Assembly: GCA_950295325.1 (NCBI GenBank)
Contig: OX485804.1
Span: 67,248,033-67,312,032, forward strand
Source: Polytrichum commune
Taxonomy: Eukaryota; Streptophyta; Polytrichopsida; Polytrichales; Polytrichaceae
Direction of reading: 5' to 3'
DNA length: 64,000 nt
In this document: positions 1-10,520 of the stretch, in pieces
How the letters are laid out: each line of letters starts with the position of its first letter
Numbering within the stretch: the stretch's first letter is position 1
Made by a program: the position numbers and the translations under genes
The notes under the pieces: model-generated
The model's input: only the letters and a program-made list of their open reading frames with translations
Databases searched by the model: none
Told to the model about the DNA's origin: nothing

Positions 1-467
1 TTAGAGACTTAAACATGCTTTGTTTGTGCTTATGTATGTCCTTCATGGATGGGATCAAGGTATCATTTTGTCACAAATGGATGCAAAGCTAAGTTTTAAG
101 GTGTTCATTGCGTTAGTGCCTTGAAGGAATTGGGAATTATGGCATCTATTATTACACACATTTTTTTGACTCAAAGTGGCTTATGTTCAATCTGAAAAAG
201 TTAAATGAATCACAAGTTAGACTCATATGTGTGACTAATATTAATTTTTGAAGATTCATAATAACTTCAATAATGTATGTTTACCAAGATCGTACGGACT
301 ACCAGAATCTTGAGATTTAGAATAAATAGTATTGCTATTATATGTGTTTTAATACTTACCAAAAAAAATAGATTAAATGTGTATGATATGAATCCATCAA
401 TATTAATATATTGATACAAATAGGAATACAAACCTATGGTGATATTAAATACAATGGTTTAACACCA
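1..467. other. Intergenic, nothing recognised
   Basis: AT-rich sequence with no open frame of note and no repeat that I could match elsewhere in the window. It ends at the first copy of a MITE-like family. Confidence 0.5.
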
Positions 468-610
468 TAAAGGGCTCTCTATTTCATTGGTAGTTGTGTG
501 AGAATGTAGTTTCCACATGGGACACAAGTGGGTCTTAGTAACTGTGAGCATGACATGTGGCAATATTTGAGGGGAAAATAACTATTTTGTGTCAAAATAG
601 AGAGCTCTCT
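468..610. mobile_element. MITE-like element, family 1, copy A
   Basis: A 143-bp element bounded by inverted repeats: the left end reads AAGGGCTCTCTATTT and the right end AAATAGAGAGCTCTC. The interior carries TTCCACATGGGACAC and GTGAGCATGACATGTGG, which recur in two other copies of similar length (7766-7910 and 23317-23458). It has no coding capacity. Size, terminal inverted repeats and copy number fit a miniature inverted-repeat element. The target duplication is not clear; TA is possible at each end. Confidence 0.7.
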
Positions 611-2573
611 ATGGTAACTATTTAGTGCGACTTACAATTATGATTCGCTTAAGTTCTCAAGTCAATCTAATAAAACGGTTTGAACTCGTGCCAGTTAGAA
701 CTAATCAAGATAGTTTGGTTCCACTATGTATGAATACAAACCCCATGGTTGTATCCTTATATATAGTTATACCCTTTATATGCATTATGATTTGAAAGTT
801 TACACATTTAGGGCAAACAACTTGCCTTAGTATGAGGTGACTAAGGGTTAGTTTCCGTGTAGGCCGCTCGCCCGCCAAATTCTAGTGGAAATGTAGATTC
901 CACCAGGGTTAAGGAAAAACATGCTCCCATTCTTATTAGTATCTAAGGGAAAACATTGATGTAATTTATTTTTTAATTTAATCACAACTCAAAGGCTTGA
1001 TTCACAAAGGGGTCTAGTTCACTCCTTAGTACATGGACTATATATAAATTTTAGGAACATTGTCGATCATAACATTATTTAGCCGATATCAACTATTGCA
1101 TTATATTAATATCAACAACACTACATCACCTGAGTTCATTACGTTGAATTTGCTAGTGCAATGCTTTGTTATGAAAAGAAACAAAGTATAATTCCAAATA
1201 GGATTTGGCTTATTCATGGCCCCATGTAGCGTACATACTCAGTTGGAAAATGTTATGATGGCATCTTTTTCCATATTGCGGTACCACCTAGTTAGTTATG
1301 ATAGTCCTCCAAAGTGCACAAAAGGTTGCACACTTTGAGTCCCTTGTGATTTGGGCTCCTATATATGGCCTCACATTTTGGGTTTACGTGTGTGATCTTA
1401 AAGGCTCGTGTACTCTATGTTGTGTTGTAAGTGTGTGTGCGTGTGTGCAGGTGTGCATGTGCGTGCGTGTGTGTGTGTGTGTGTTTTAATAAATATGAAA
1501 GATTTTATGAGTGTTTGCATGTTGGCTACACAATGCACATTGAAGAATGTCATTTGGCTTGTTATATATTTGATCCATATTGAAACAATAAGATGTAATT
1601 TTAATTAATTCTCAACAAATTGGAGTTGAGTCACAAAGGATGAGTCATCATGGCTTATGTGTGGCAATGGCATAGGTTGAGTACGTGATGTTTGATGCGG
1701 AGTCAAAAGTGACCCACCAAACCACGTTGCCATGTTGATTTTTTTGACCATATTTTATAATTTTTGGTTCTAAAGGCAACAGTCACATTGTTAGTTCTGG
1801 TGCAATTTGGCCTCACGAGGCAAAACAAACCCAAAATTAAAAATAAAATAAAAACAAATTGCTTGTAAGGTACTATGGTAGCTTTGACTTGTGCCATCCC
1901 AAGTTAAATTCCCAACCTGATGACAACAAATGGGTTATCATCACTAGAAAAGCTAAAATATTAGCTAAAAAAGTTATTTTAGTCAAACCTCATGATATAT
2001 TGAATTATGGGTTCTATAATGTGCACTACCATCAAGAGGGAGAATCATAACTTAATTGGATGAAATGCCTCACAAGGAAGAGAGTGGGAGTGCAACTAGG
2101 GTTGCCCTCTTGTGCTTGGCATGGAAATCTTGGCTGCCCCTCAAGGTGTACATTTACATTATATCAATCCCCATGCTTACGCCGGCTTGGGTGGAAGGTG
2201 GTGAACGAACATTGTACGCCAATGAAGCATAATCACATTTCCCTCCTTTTTTGGGGGGGGGGGGGTACATTCACATCATATCGATCAAAACATCCTTGAT
2301 TATTTTGGGAAAAAAAGAACCAAACAAAGATGCTAAGTGGACAAGATACTTCTTAATTCAATCTAACAATTTATTTTTTTCTTCGTGGAGTTGGAGGTCG
2401 CCATTAAAACACCATATACCTTAAATGTCAAGGGTGGAGAAAAGAAAAATACTTGTCCTTGATTTCTGGTTAGGTTGGTCTCCCTCCCACATCATTCCAC
2501 AACCAATCATTAAACTACTAATTTATGCAAACTTCATTTAAACGAGTTTGCTAATAACATCATATTTAGTCAT
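611..2573. other. Intergenic with a GT-rich microsatellite and a G13 run
   Basis: No gene recognised. An interrupted (GT)n tract lies at about 1430-1485, and thirteen G residues at 2253-2265. Short open frames here are without recognisable motifs and one is built from the GT tract itself. Confidence 0.5.
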
Positions 2574-2953
2574 AATTTGATACGTGTTTTATGCCCCAGG
2601 CTAGATCACATCTTCATTCGGCTGGGCCCTACCCCTCCCATGCCTCCTTCATTGTTTGGTCTTCTTGTTTGCACCTGCAAGGGAACTCTTCCCCATTGTG
2701 ACAATACCTAGTCACTTAAGCCATTAAGCTCCTTTGGCATGTGAAGGAACTCCATCAATTTACTTGGGAATAATGAAAGTGATGTCAATATTTGAAATTT
2801 TGACTGGGTATTGTCACATTGGTTCCCAAAGAGGAGGAGTTCCCATGCATGTGCGAGCAGGAAGACTAGGCAGTGAAGGAGGCGTGGGAGGGGTGGGGCC
2901 TAGCCAAATGAAGATGTGATCTAGCCCGGGGCATGTTTTATTGTATCAAAATA
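2574..2953. mobile_element. Foldback element with ~140-bp inverted arms
   Basis: The left arm (about 2574-2715) and right arm (about 2800-2953) are imperfect reverse complements. GGCTAGATCACATCTTCATT at 2599-2618 is mirrored by AATGAAGATGTGATCTAGCC at 2907-2926. Similarity extends outward to an ATTTGATAC / GTATCAAAAT pair and inward to GTGACAATACC / GGTATTGTCAC. A loop of roughly 85 bp separates the arms. The arms are visibly more GC-rich than the flanks. No transposase is encoded, so this is a foldback or long-TIR non-autonomous element. Confidence 0.75.
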
Positions 2954-3565
2954 GAAGCTCTATGGTGGGATGGAGAAACTCAAATTGCAGCCAAGACCCT
3001 TAAAACTTTCCTTAAATAATAGAATTTTGCAATGAATAATTTAATATTCTAAGATTGAGCACATCAAAGGTCATATACAAATGTCAAAAGTAAATTCTTT
3101 AAGATTTTTTGATAGAGGTGGTGTGTTCAACTTGGATAGCTACAAGTAGGGGAAAAATCAACTGAAAAAAGAATGTACTAGATACCTCTTTGAAGCGACC
3201 TGGGACAATGTAGGAAACCCACTTTGGGCTCATTACTAGGCTTTTAAGGGTTAATTAAGATGGTCAGTTTCGTGTGGAGGATGATTTCCTCCAACTTGAA
3301 CACTCGTAAGTCTTCCTTTAGCTTGCAAAGGGACCTACACGAAAGGCTTGCGTTTGCATCGCGAAGGTTTGGAGTTAAGAGCAAAACATTGAGCAGGAAA
3401 TCATTTCATAGCACTATTTGACGCTAAGTAACCTATCTTACAAGCCAATCGACAACCCAACTGCAACCTTCTGTCGGGGGCCAGTTTTACTGCAGTCATT
3501 GCAATAATTAGTGTGTACATATTTTAAGAAGAAAAAAAAGGGTCAATTTAACAAAGCATCAACCA
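2954..3565. other. Intergenic, nothing recognised
   Basis: No coding or repeat signal that I could support. Confidence 0.4.
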
Positions 3566-3788
3566 ATGATCGGGGAGAACCGGCAGTTAGTTACAAATGA
3601 ACCGGTTGAGTTTGAGAAATAACCGGTTGAAATTCAAGACTGCAGGAAAATTACCGATCATTTTAGAGGAATTTATAGAATTATACCCCACTTTAATAAA
3701 GGAAAACCGGAGGATGTGAACATGTAACCGGTTGGACTTGCAAACACTAGGATCTCAACCGATTATGCCCAAAAATCTCCCCGATCAC
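3566..3788 (+). repeat. AACCGGTT-rich dispersed repeat, copy 1
   Basis: About 223 bp starting AATGATCGGGGAGAACC and ending AATCTCCCCGATCACTGG, so the ends are short inverted repeats around TGATCGGGGAGA. The inside holds three AACCGGTT-type palindromes. A second copy in the same orientation is at 28295-28518; reverse copies are at 25549-25768, 55654-55865 and 55866-56009. Probably a non-autonomous DNA element; its class is not identified. Confidence 0.7.
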
Positions 3789-6616
3789 TGGCATCAACTT
3801 AAAAGTCACATAGTAGAGTATTTGGGTAATGAGGCTCTACCTTGTCCCTACATAGACCCCATGTTTGGGGCCGCTTCCCCTAATGTGAGGTATACCGTTA
3901 ATTAATGAGTTTGTGGGTTGATCATCAATTTGCGGGGTTTGTGTGGGCTTTGGAGACCTCGGATGCCAGTTATAGACCCGACTTGGTTTGAAGGGTAACC
4001 TTTGAATGGGAACATCGTGGCCAATCTAGCTCCTTTATGCGTTTTAACCATTGATTTCGTCATTTGCTCAAGAGCTGGGTTTTTGATTGCATGCTAGAAT
4101 TTGAGCACCCAAGTGGGTGATGAATGATCTATTCTTGCCATAAAGTCGGGTTTATGTATGCATGTTATTATGTATGTAGAGATGGATTATGATTGCACAC
4201 TAGAATTAGCTGTATGCACAAGTCTAGAACTAACATGTCATTTTGGCTACATCATGTCAGATCGAGGATCGATGTCCTCTCTCCTTATTACGTCTTGAGC
4301 ATAAAACGATGTGAATGATGATTGCATACTTGATGTTTACATCATATGTATGCACAATTCCTACTATGCTTTCCGACTCACACCCACATATGCACACAAT
4401 ACACGCTACAATTCCAATATCTTGGCACACCACTTCTTGAAGTCATCATCCAAAATGATGCAAAGGTCCTTGGTTCACCCAAAGGCGTTACACATTCTTT
4501 GCAACACCTTCTCGTGCACAAATAATGATTTAGATGTTCACCAAGATCCTCACCTACCCACTTTGAATCAAACTCCAAAACTCCAACTTTGCACCTCCAA
4601 TGCCAATCAAACTCCAAACCCTTCCACTTCAAACAAAACCATAAAGCTGCAAATTTGAAACAAATTTTGCACCTCTTACTTTGAATTAAACCCTAAACCT
4701 AAAATTTCAAAACCAACTTCGAAGCTCCAACTTCAAACTTCAACTTCCAATCATAAACCTCCAACCTTTAGCCTCCAACTTCAACCTCCTTTGACCTCAA
4801 CACCTTTGAAGCACAAACTTAACCCCCGATGTCTTTCTATCTTCTCAAACCCAATAAGACTAAGTGCAAGTTAACAACATAATCACACCAAGGACCAACC
4901 AAGGACTTTAAAGCCCACTCTTGGAACCCACCTTGAGGCACATAAAGCAAATGAGAAGCCAACGAGCATAGCATTGAGCAACCCCTTGATCTGCAAGGCA
5001 ATCGGGATTTGGCTTGACTATGTAGGGTTCACTCTACAACCGCTAGAAAATTAGGACGAGGGACGAAACATGATTCAGGAATGCCTACCTATCAAAAAGG
5101 AGTTTGTATATTTATTCTAAAGTTAGCCTTAACATACAACCCCCTGTGTCACCATTTTGCCCCCTAAAACGCATAAGTGGCCTTACTCATCCCCTCCTAA
5201 ACCTCATTAATGGATAATTGTATGGTGTGTTGGCTTTCAAGTATTTTTCACAAAAATGTTGTCATTGTGTGTGGTCCACAAGATGATTGCATTAAGGTAT
5301 GTGACCCTATTTTGGGCATTTCCAACTCCACACGTGGGTAGCAAATGCACTTTTGTAGATTTTCATTTCAGATTTCAGTATTGGAGTTGATGCAAAAGTT
5401 GTAGGAGGCCAAAGTGATTTATTTATTTATTTTTCTCTTCAAGTGGTCACAAAGACGGGAGCCCAATTCTATCAAAATTGAACCCAACATGGTGTTTATG
5501 TATTCAAAATTGAGCACATGTTCCAATCTTATTGTTATGTGCATAATATTGTGTCCACTATTAGCTACAAGCCTTGCCATACACACTCACATGTAGATAT
5601 TTGATTAAGACAAGTGACCACATAAGGGCCACACACCATATATCTCTTTGGAACAAGCAATTTCAAACCGATATGTGTGTACATACTGTAGCATATGAAT
5701 TTTACGTGCATTGAAATTTTGTGTCAAAATGATTGGACATATAGAGAGCTCGTTTTAACCCAAATTTTAAAATTTGTAGTATATTGCATTTATTAAAATA
5801 ATGGCCTTTGAGTGGACATGTCACATAGCCAAGCGAGGGTGGTTGTAAGTTGGTTCAATCCAATGGCCATCTTCTAATGTACTTTCCATTGAGAAAAGCT
5901 AAAGCATAGTTTAAAAGGTACACAATTGACTTGTTGGATTATATGGCACTTTCTTATTGAAAATTGTGTGTCATGTGTTTATATATGTGTTTCAACCTAA
6001 GAACCTTTAGGTTGACTACATAGTCTCTTCCATATGGAAATTACGTAGAGGTTTTGGATGATACAAGAACTATAAGTTTTGCTATTGTTCATCTAAATTT
6101 CCAACCTCTTACATCCTAAGTTTTTCACTCTTTGTCCTTGACCCTTGACGAAGATTCATTCCGACAAATGAATCATGATATTACACTAGATAGTCCTATA
6201 AGTACACTAATTAGAGCCACACTAAGTTTCATAATAAGATTTAATGTGGGCCATTTTAGTTTATAACCGATGCCAATCTCCATATTAAAATTAGTGTGGA
6301 CCACATAAATTTATTTTCTAAGAAATAAATGTGGGTGAACTTCTTAATATTATGCTACTTCATGCAGCTGATAACAAACTCCAGATCATCCATGCTTGTA
6401 GTGTGTCAAAACCAAATTTCGTCGTTGGCTTGTCACGATGTTAATTGTAGGTGGATCTAAGTGCCTCGTAATGATACCAAGCTAAACTATATGACAATCC
6501 GATTATAACCATAGCCAAAAGTAAATCCCAAGCAACCTCAACGATCAATTGAAATCAATTCGCGATCAATTGGCATAAACCGTGGTTCCAAAATCATGGT
6601 TTTGTGCACTCACAAC
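3789..6616. other. Intergenic, low-complexity C/A-rich stretch at 4560-4830
   Basis: Between about 4560 and 4830 the sequence is an imperfect array of short CTCCAACTTCAAA-like words. It gives open frames on both strands with low-complexity translations, so I do not call a gene there. The remainder shows nothing I can name. Confidence 0.45.
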
Positions 6617-7440
6617 GCTTCCCAAAAAATCCAAGCGCGAAACTTGCATTCTAGATCTCTTTGCTCTCAAATGAGCAATAGCCATGGCCATGTTCAAATG
6701 CATTTGTGGCAGAGCTTGGCCACACTGTCGCCCTGCGGAAGTCCCATGTCGCAATGGTGCATTGGTTTTGATTGCCATGTGCAATATCTCACCAACCTCG
6801 TCGATCAACAGAGAAAGTGGATGCTTGCTTCGGCAATGTGAGAGCTAATTGATGTTCCGAATGCCACCCTCTTTGAACCTTCTCAAGCTTCCCAAAAAAT
6901 CCCAACATGGTACCCCCTTTTCAGATCTCTTGGCTCTCAAATGAGCAATAGCCATGGATATTCAAGCTCAAGCTCAATCTCAAGTGGATGCTTGCTTCAG
7001 CATTGTGAGAGTTGATTGATGTTCCGAATCCCACGCTCTTTGAACCTTCTCATGTTTCTAACCTTCTCATGCTCCCCACAAAATCCAAACGTGATACCTC
7101 CATTTCAGATCTCTTGGCTCTCAAATGAGCAATAGCCATGGATACTCAAGCTCAAGCTCAATCTCAATCTCAAGTGGATGCTTGCTTCAGCATTGTGAGA
7201 GTTGATTGATGTTCCGAATCCCACGCTCTTTGAACCTGCTCATGTTTCTAACCTTCTCATGCTCCCCACAAAATCCAAACGTGATACCTCCATTTCAGAT
7301 CTCTTGGCTCTCAAATGAGCAATAGCCATGGATACTCAAGCTCAAGCTCAATCTCAAGTGGATGCTTGCTTCAGCAATGTGAGAGTTGATTTATGTTCTG
7401 AATCCCTCGCTTTTTGAACATTCTCATGTTTCTAACTCTA
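6617..7440. repeat. Satellite-like tandem array, unit ~184-190 bp
   Basis: The word GAGCAATAGCCATGG occurs at 6673, 6943, 7127 and 7317, giving periods of 270, 184 and 190 bp. Each unit also contains TCAGATCTCTTGGCTCTC, a variable (CAAGCT/CAATCT) hexamer run, GTGGATGCTTGCTTCAG and GATGTTCCGAATCCCACGCT. Units 2 to 4 are nearly identical. The first is more diverged and carries about 80 extra bases. Length polymorphism lies in the hexamer run. Confidence 0.85.
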
Positions 7441-7765
7441 CACCCGTCATCGGCCTTTGCAAGTTGTGTTGCAACATGATCACAACCACCTAAACACCCT
7501 GAATTGATAGAATTAGAATCGAGTGATAGAATTGGAATTTAGAATTGGGATTCTCTAATTACAACGTGTATTCCCTTACTTTGTCGCTAATCCTCTAATC
7601 ACAACATAATATATTGTTGAACATGGGCTCAAACTCAACATGTGTGGTGTTAAGGTCTAGTCAAAGTGGTCGTGCGTGCTGACGTTATTTAGAACGCTTA
7701 CCTTACCACAAACTCCCTTCAAATACTCAACTAGTTTCTCACTCGAAAGGAACATGGGAATAGTG
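7441..7765. other. Intergenic, nothing recognised
   Basis: Spacer between the tandem array and a MITE copy; no coding signal. Confidence 0.4.
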
Positions 7766-7910
7766 TAGAGGGCTCTCTATTTCATCTTTACATGTGCCAG
7801 AATATAGTGCCCATGTGGGTTACAATCAGGGTCTTAGCGAATGTGAGCATGACACATGACAACATATGAGGGAAAAATAAATTTCTAGTGTTGGAATAGA
7901 GAGCCCTCTA
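7766..7910. mobile_element. MITE-like element, family 1, copy B
   Basis: A 145-bp copy with ends TAGAGGGCTCTCTATTTCA and AATAGAGAGCCCTCTA, an almost perfect inverted pair. The internal GTGAGCATGACACATG word matches the copies at 468-610 and 23317-23458. Confidence 0.75.
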
Positions 7911-7990
7911 CAATATTTTTGTCATAAAGAGTGCTACGGTGAACAAACCTCAGTGGATGTAGGGATCCACAACATCGCAATCTCATATCG

Positions 7991-8090
7991 TTGTTGGGCT
8001 ACACTATTTTGTCTGATTAGTGTGGGTCACCATTCAAAGTTACATGCTACTATAACGTTTTACTGACCTAATTTTTTTACAAACTAAGTT
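7991..8090. repeat. Half copy of a TAATTAGTGTGGGTTACCA repeat
   Basis: CTACACTATTTTGTCTGATTAGTGTGGGTCACCATTCAAAG-type sequence (only a short part is quoted in the finding) aligns with the left half of the complete MITE at 56010-56123. The right inverted end is not evident here, so this is a fragment or diverged copy. Confidence 0.5.
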
Positions 8091-8152
8091 ATATCATGTT
8101 CGTCGGTGCGCATACTAACTACACTAAATATGGTAATTAGTGTCACTTACTC

Positions 8153-8307
8153 TTTGGAATTACGCAATGCTATATCTTTTTACTATTGATATAATATTTT
8201 ACGAAGTAAAGCTGTTAATGTTCTATAATGTCCAAACAACATATTTCACATTTGTTGGTAAAATATGAGATATACAATAACTAGATATAGCATTGCGTAA
8301 TTCCAAA
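8153..8307. mobile_element. Hairpin MITE with a perfect 25-bp inverted repeat
   Basis: Positions 8153-8177 and 8283-8307 are exact reverse complements; the shared core is GGAATTACGCAATGCTATAT. The 105-bp interior is AT-rich. The left arm and its flank resemble the repeat at 7991-8090 and the MITE at 56010-56123, so this is probably a diverged member of that family. A perfect stem of this length could be transcribed into a small-RNA-producing hairpin, but nothing here shows that it is. Confidence 0.7.
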
Positions 8308-8980
8308 CAATACGATATTTCGTGGACTTATGTTATTTGGGTATTAAAAAGAAAACGATGCTCTCGGTAAGAAGTTATAGCAACACACAACTCCAAATGG
8401 TTATTCGCACTGATTAGATAAAATACCGGTAGTGTAGTGTTGAAAGCGTATAGTAAGGTCTGACATGGCAGACATGTCTAGAGATCTGCATGCATAGAAT
8501 GGTTCCAACTCTAACTCTGGCGATTTGCTCTTTGCCTGTGAGTGCCGCCCAAAAGGAAAAACAAAAAACAAGCTGGCCATAGGAAGTTGCGATATAACTT
8601 ACCTGCATCATACTTTAGAGTGAGGAAGGGATTTCGTTTCACAACACCTACCTAGAGGGGGCGGAAAATAGGATTCTTGGTCATTCATTTGTGATTCAAT
8701 TGCATTGGACCACGTAAAGTCTTTCAACTTTGACCCCAAATTAGAGGTTAAGTTGGCAAAATAATAATAATATTGGGATCCTATATATATATATGGTTTT
8801 TTACATTGGGATCATCTTCGCTCTCAGTGTGTAGTGTGTAGTGCTTTCTACAATCGGAAGAAAAAGATAAAGAAAAGACAATATTTCTTTTACACCGACC
8901 TGAGTGTGAGCATGTTAGTTCTATCATGTTCAAGATCTCACAGAACATTTATAGTTTGACAACAAAAGATGATTCATGAA
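8308..8980. other. Intergenic, nothing recognised
   Basis: No gene or repeat that I can support apart from a short TA run near 8783. Confidence 0.4.
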
Positions 8981-9137
8981 ACACCCACCAACAACATCTG
9001 AGTCCTCAACAATTGTCATGCGTCACTAGAAGAGATACGAAAATCTGTTGTTATGAAAGATTTGCGGATTTTTTTAATGACATAGGATACTTTTCTAGAG
9101 ATGCATGTCAATTACATAACTCTCATGTGCTTGGAGT
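8981..9137. mobile_element. MITE-like element, family 3, copy 1
   Basis: Ends are inverted around GAGTCCTCAACAATTGTCATGCGTC on the left and GATGCATGTCAATTACATAACTCTC on the right (quoted for position only). Copies at 28096-28251 and 30668-30824 share GCGTCACTAGAAGAGAT or close variants and the same inverted ends. About 157 bp, non-coding. Exact borders are uncertain by a few bases. Confidence 0.6.
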
Positions 9138-10363
9138 AATCATATGAAACATCTTGATGTTTAGTGCAACTTGTGAATGCTGCACAAACTTGACGATGTA
9201 ATATTGTTGTGTTTGGAATTAAGGAGATGCAATTTAAATCTTGTCATATATGATTGAGATACATAATAGTACTTCATTTATAGTCCTTTAATGATTAACC
9301 CTTAACTTCCCAAGCAACCCATTTTTGGTTGATGAATGACTTTTTCCTTACATTAGCTCATTCATCCACAGTCAAAATAACCATAAACATCAAGCCAACA
9401 TGGATATCTATGCATAGACACATGAGCCATGCGATTTGTAAATACTTAGAATGTGTAAAAATATGTCAAAGTGGGAAGTGGTCATGCTTATGTTATGTTG
9501 GGAGCTCATGTGAGGGTGTTGACTCTAATCAATAATTATCACTTCAATGCAAACTTTGCATGAACATCAAAGATGTTTATTTTTATAAAGTGAATTTTTA
9601 AAATGTTTTTGTAAAAATGGTCTTTGTGCTCACATCAACCATTCAATATAAGATTTGGACACCCTCAAAATTTTAAGGTATTCTTTGGATATATGTGGTT
9701 AGAAATATGGGGCAATTTACATACTCCAAATGCAAGGTGGGTAGCCTACTATGGTTTGCACATATTGGCATGAGAATTTGTGGATATGCTCAACTACTGA
9801 GTTGTTCCCATCTACTGGATCACACAACCATTCCGCTCACAACCATTTCCAAGTGCATTCGATTGGTCAAAGGTCTTTTTCGGGGGATAAAACGTGACAT
9901 TTTCCTTGTACATCTCTTCCTTCAATTGTTATAATTCAAAAACCCCGAAGGGTTATTTGTGCCCATATTTCCGTTATTATGTCTCGTCTCCCATGTTCCA
10001 AGATCCTACAGACAAATCCCATTGTAACCTCAAAACTTGTCCATGAAATTTTCACAGCCAACATTGAATGAAAAGCACTCAAAACAACCCTTTCATAAGC
10101 TTAAGGGAAGTTAAGGGTCAAGCTTTTGCTGACATACCCATTTGCTGCCAACGACAACATCCATGGTGGCAGGAGTGTCAGATCTCATTCATGTCATCAC
10201 CTTCAATTTACAATATGCGTAAGCATGTCTCGGAGTGCTTCAAATATGGTCTCATAAATCGGGTTCAAAGCTTTGGGAATCCCATAGGCTCAGGCACTTT
10301 CGAAAACCCTGATTCCTGAGAACAGCAGCAATGGTGCATAAGGACATGCTACACCGGTATCAC
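9138..10363. other. Intergenic, nothing recognised
   Basis: Short open frames occur but none shows a motif or codon pattern that I trust. Confidence 0.4.
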
Positions 10364-10520
10364 CTATTAGGGCCACTTCACACACGAGCCAAGAGCCGTG
10401 ACCATGATATTGTGAGAGCCCAAAGGAAAGTGTCCAAAGGCCGTCCCAACACACCTCCAAAATCATGTAGTGTGGTCACGGATCCTCAAGTGTAGTGTGA
10501 AGTCATATGTGACTAGGCCC
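10364..10520. mobile_element. Imperfect hairpin repeat
   Basis: GGCCACTTCACACACGAGCC at 10371 onward and GGTCACGG...GTGAAGTC at 10474-10504 are imperfect reverse complements, with outer words AGGGCC / AGGCCC. The loop is about 70 bp. Related words (GTGTAGTGTGAAG, GTCACGGGTTCTC, GAAGTGGCCCTT) recur at 10768-10880, so a second rearranged copy probably lies just downstream. Non-coding. Confidence 0.45.

Noticed and set aside
1298-1608. Overlapping short open frames rich in Cys and Val
   Set aside because: They translate the GT-rich microsatellite; composition alone explains them.
4311-4658. 115-codon open frame with a Thr/Asn/Pro-rich tail, also open on the other strand
   Set aside because: The region is a low-complexity array of CTCCAA-like words; no domain, no splice context and no start context of note.
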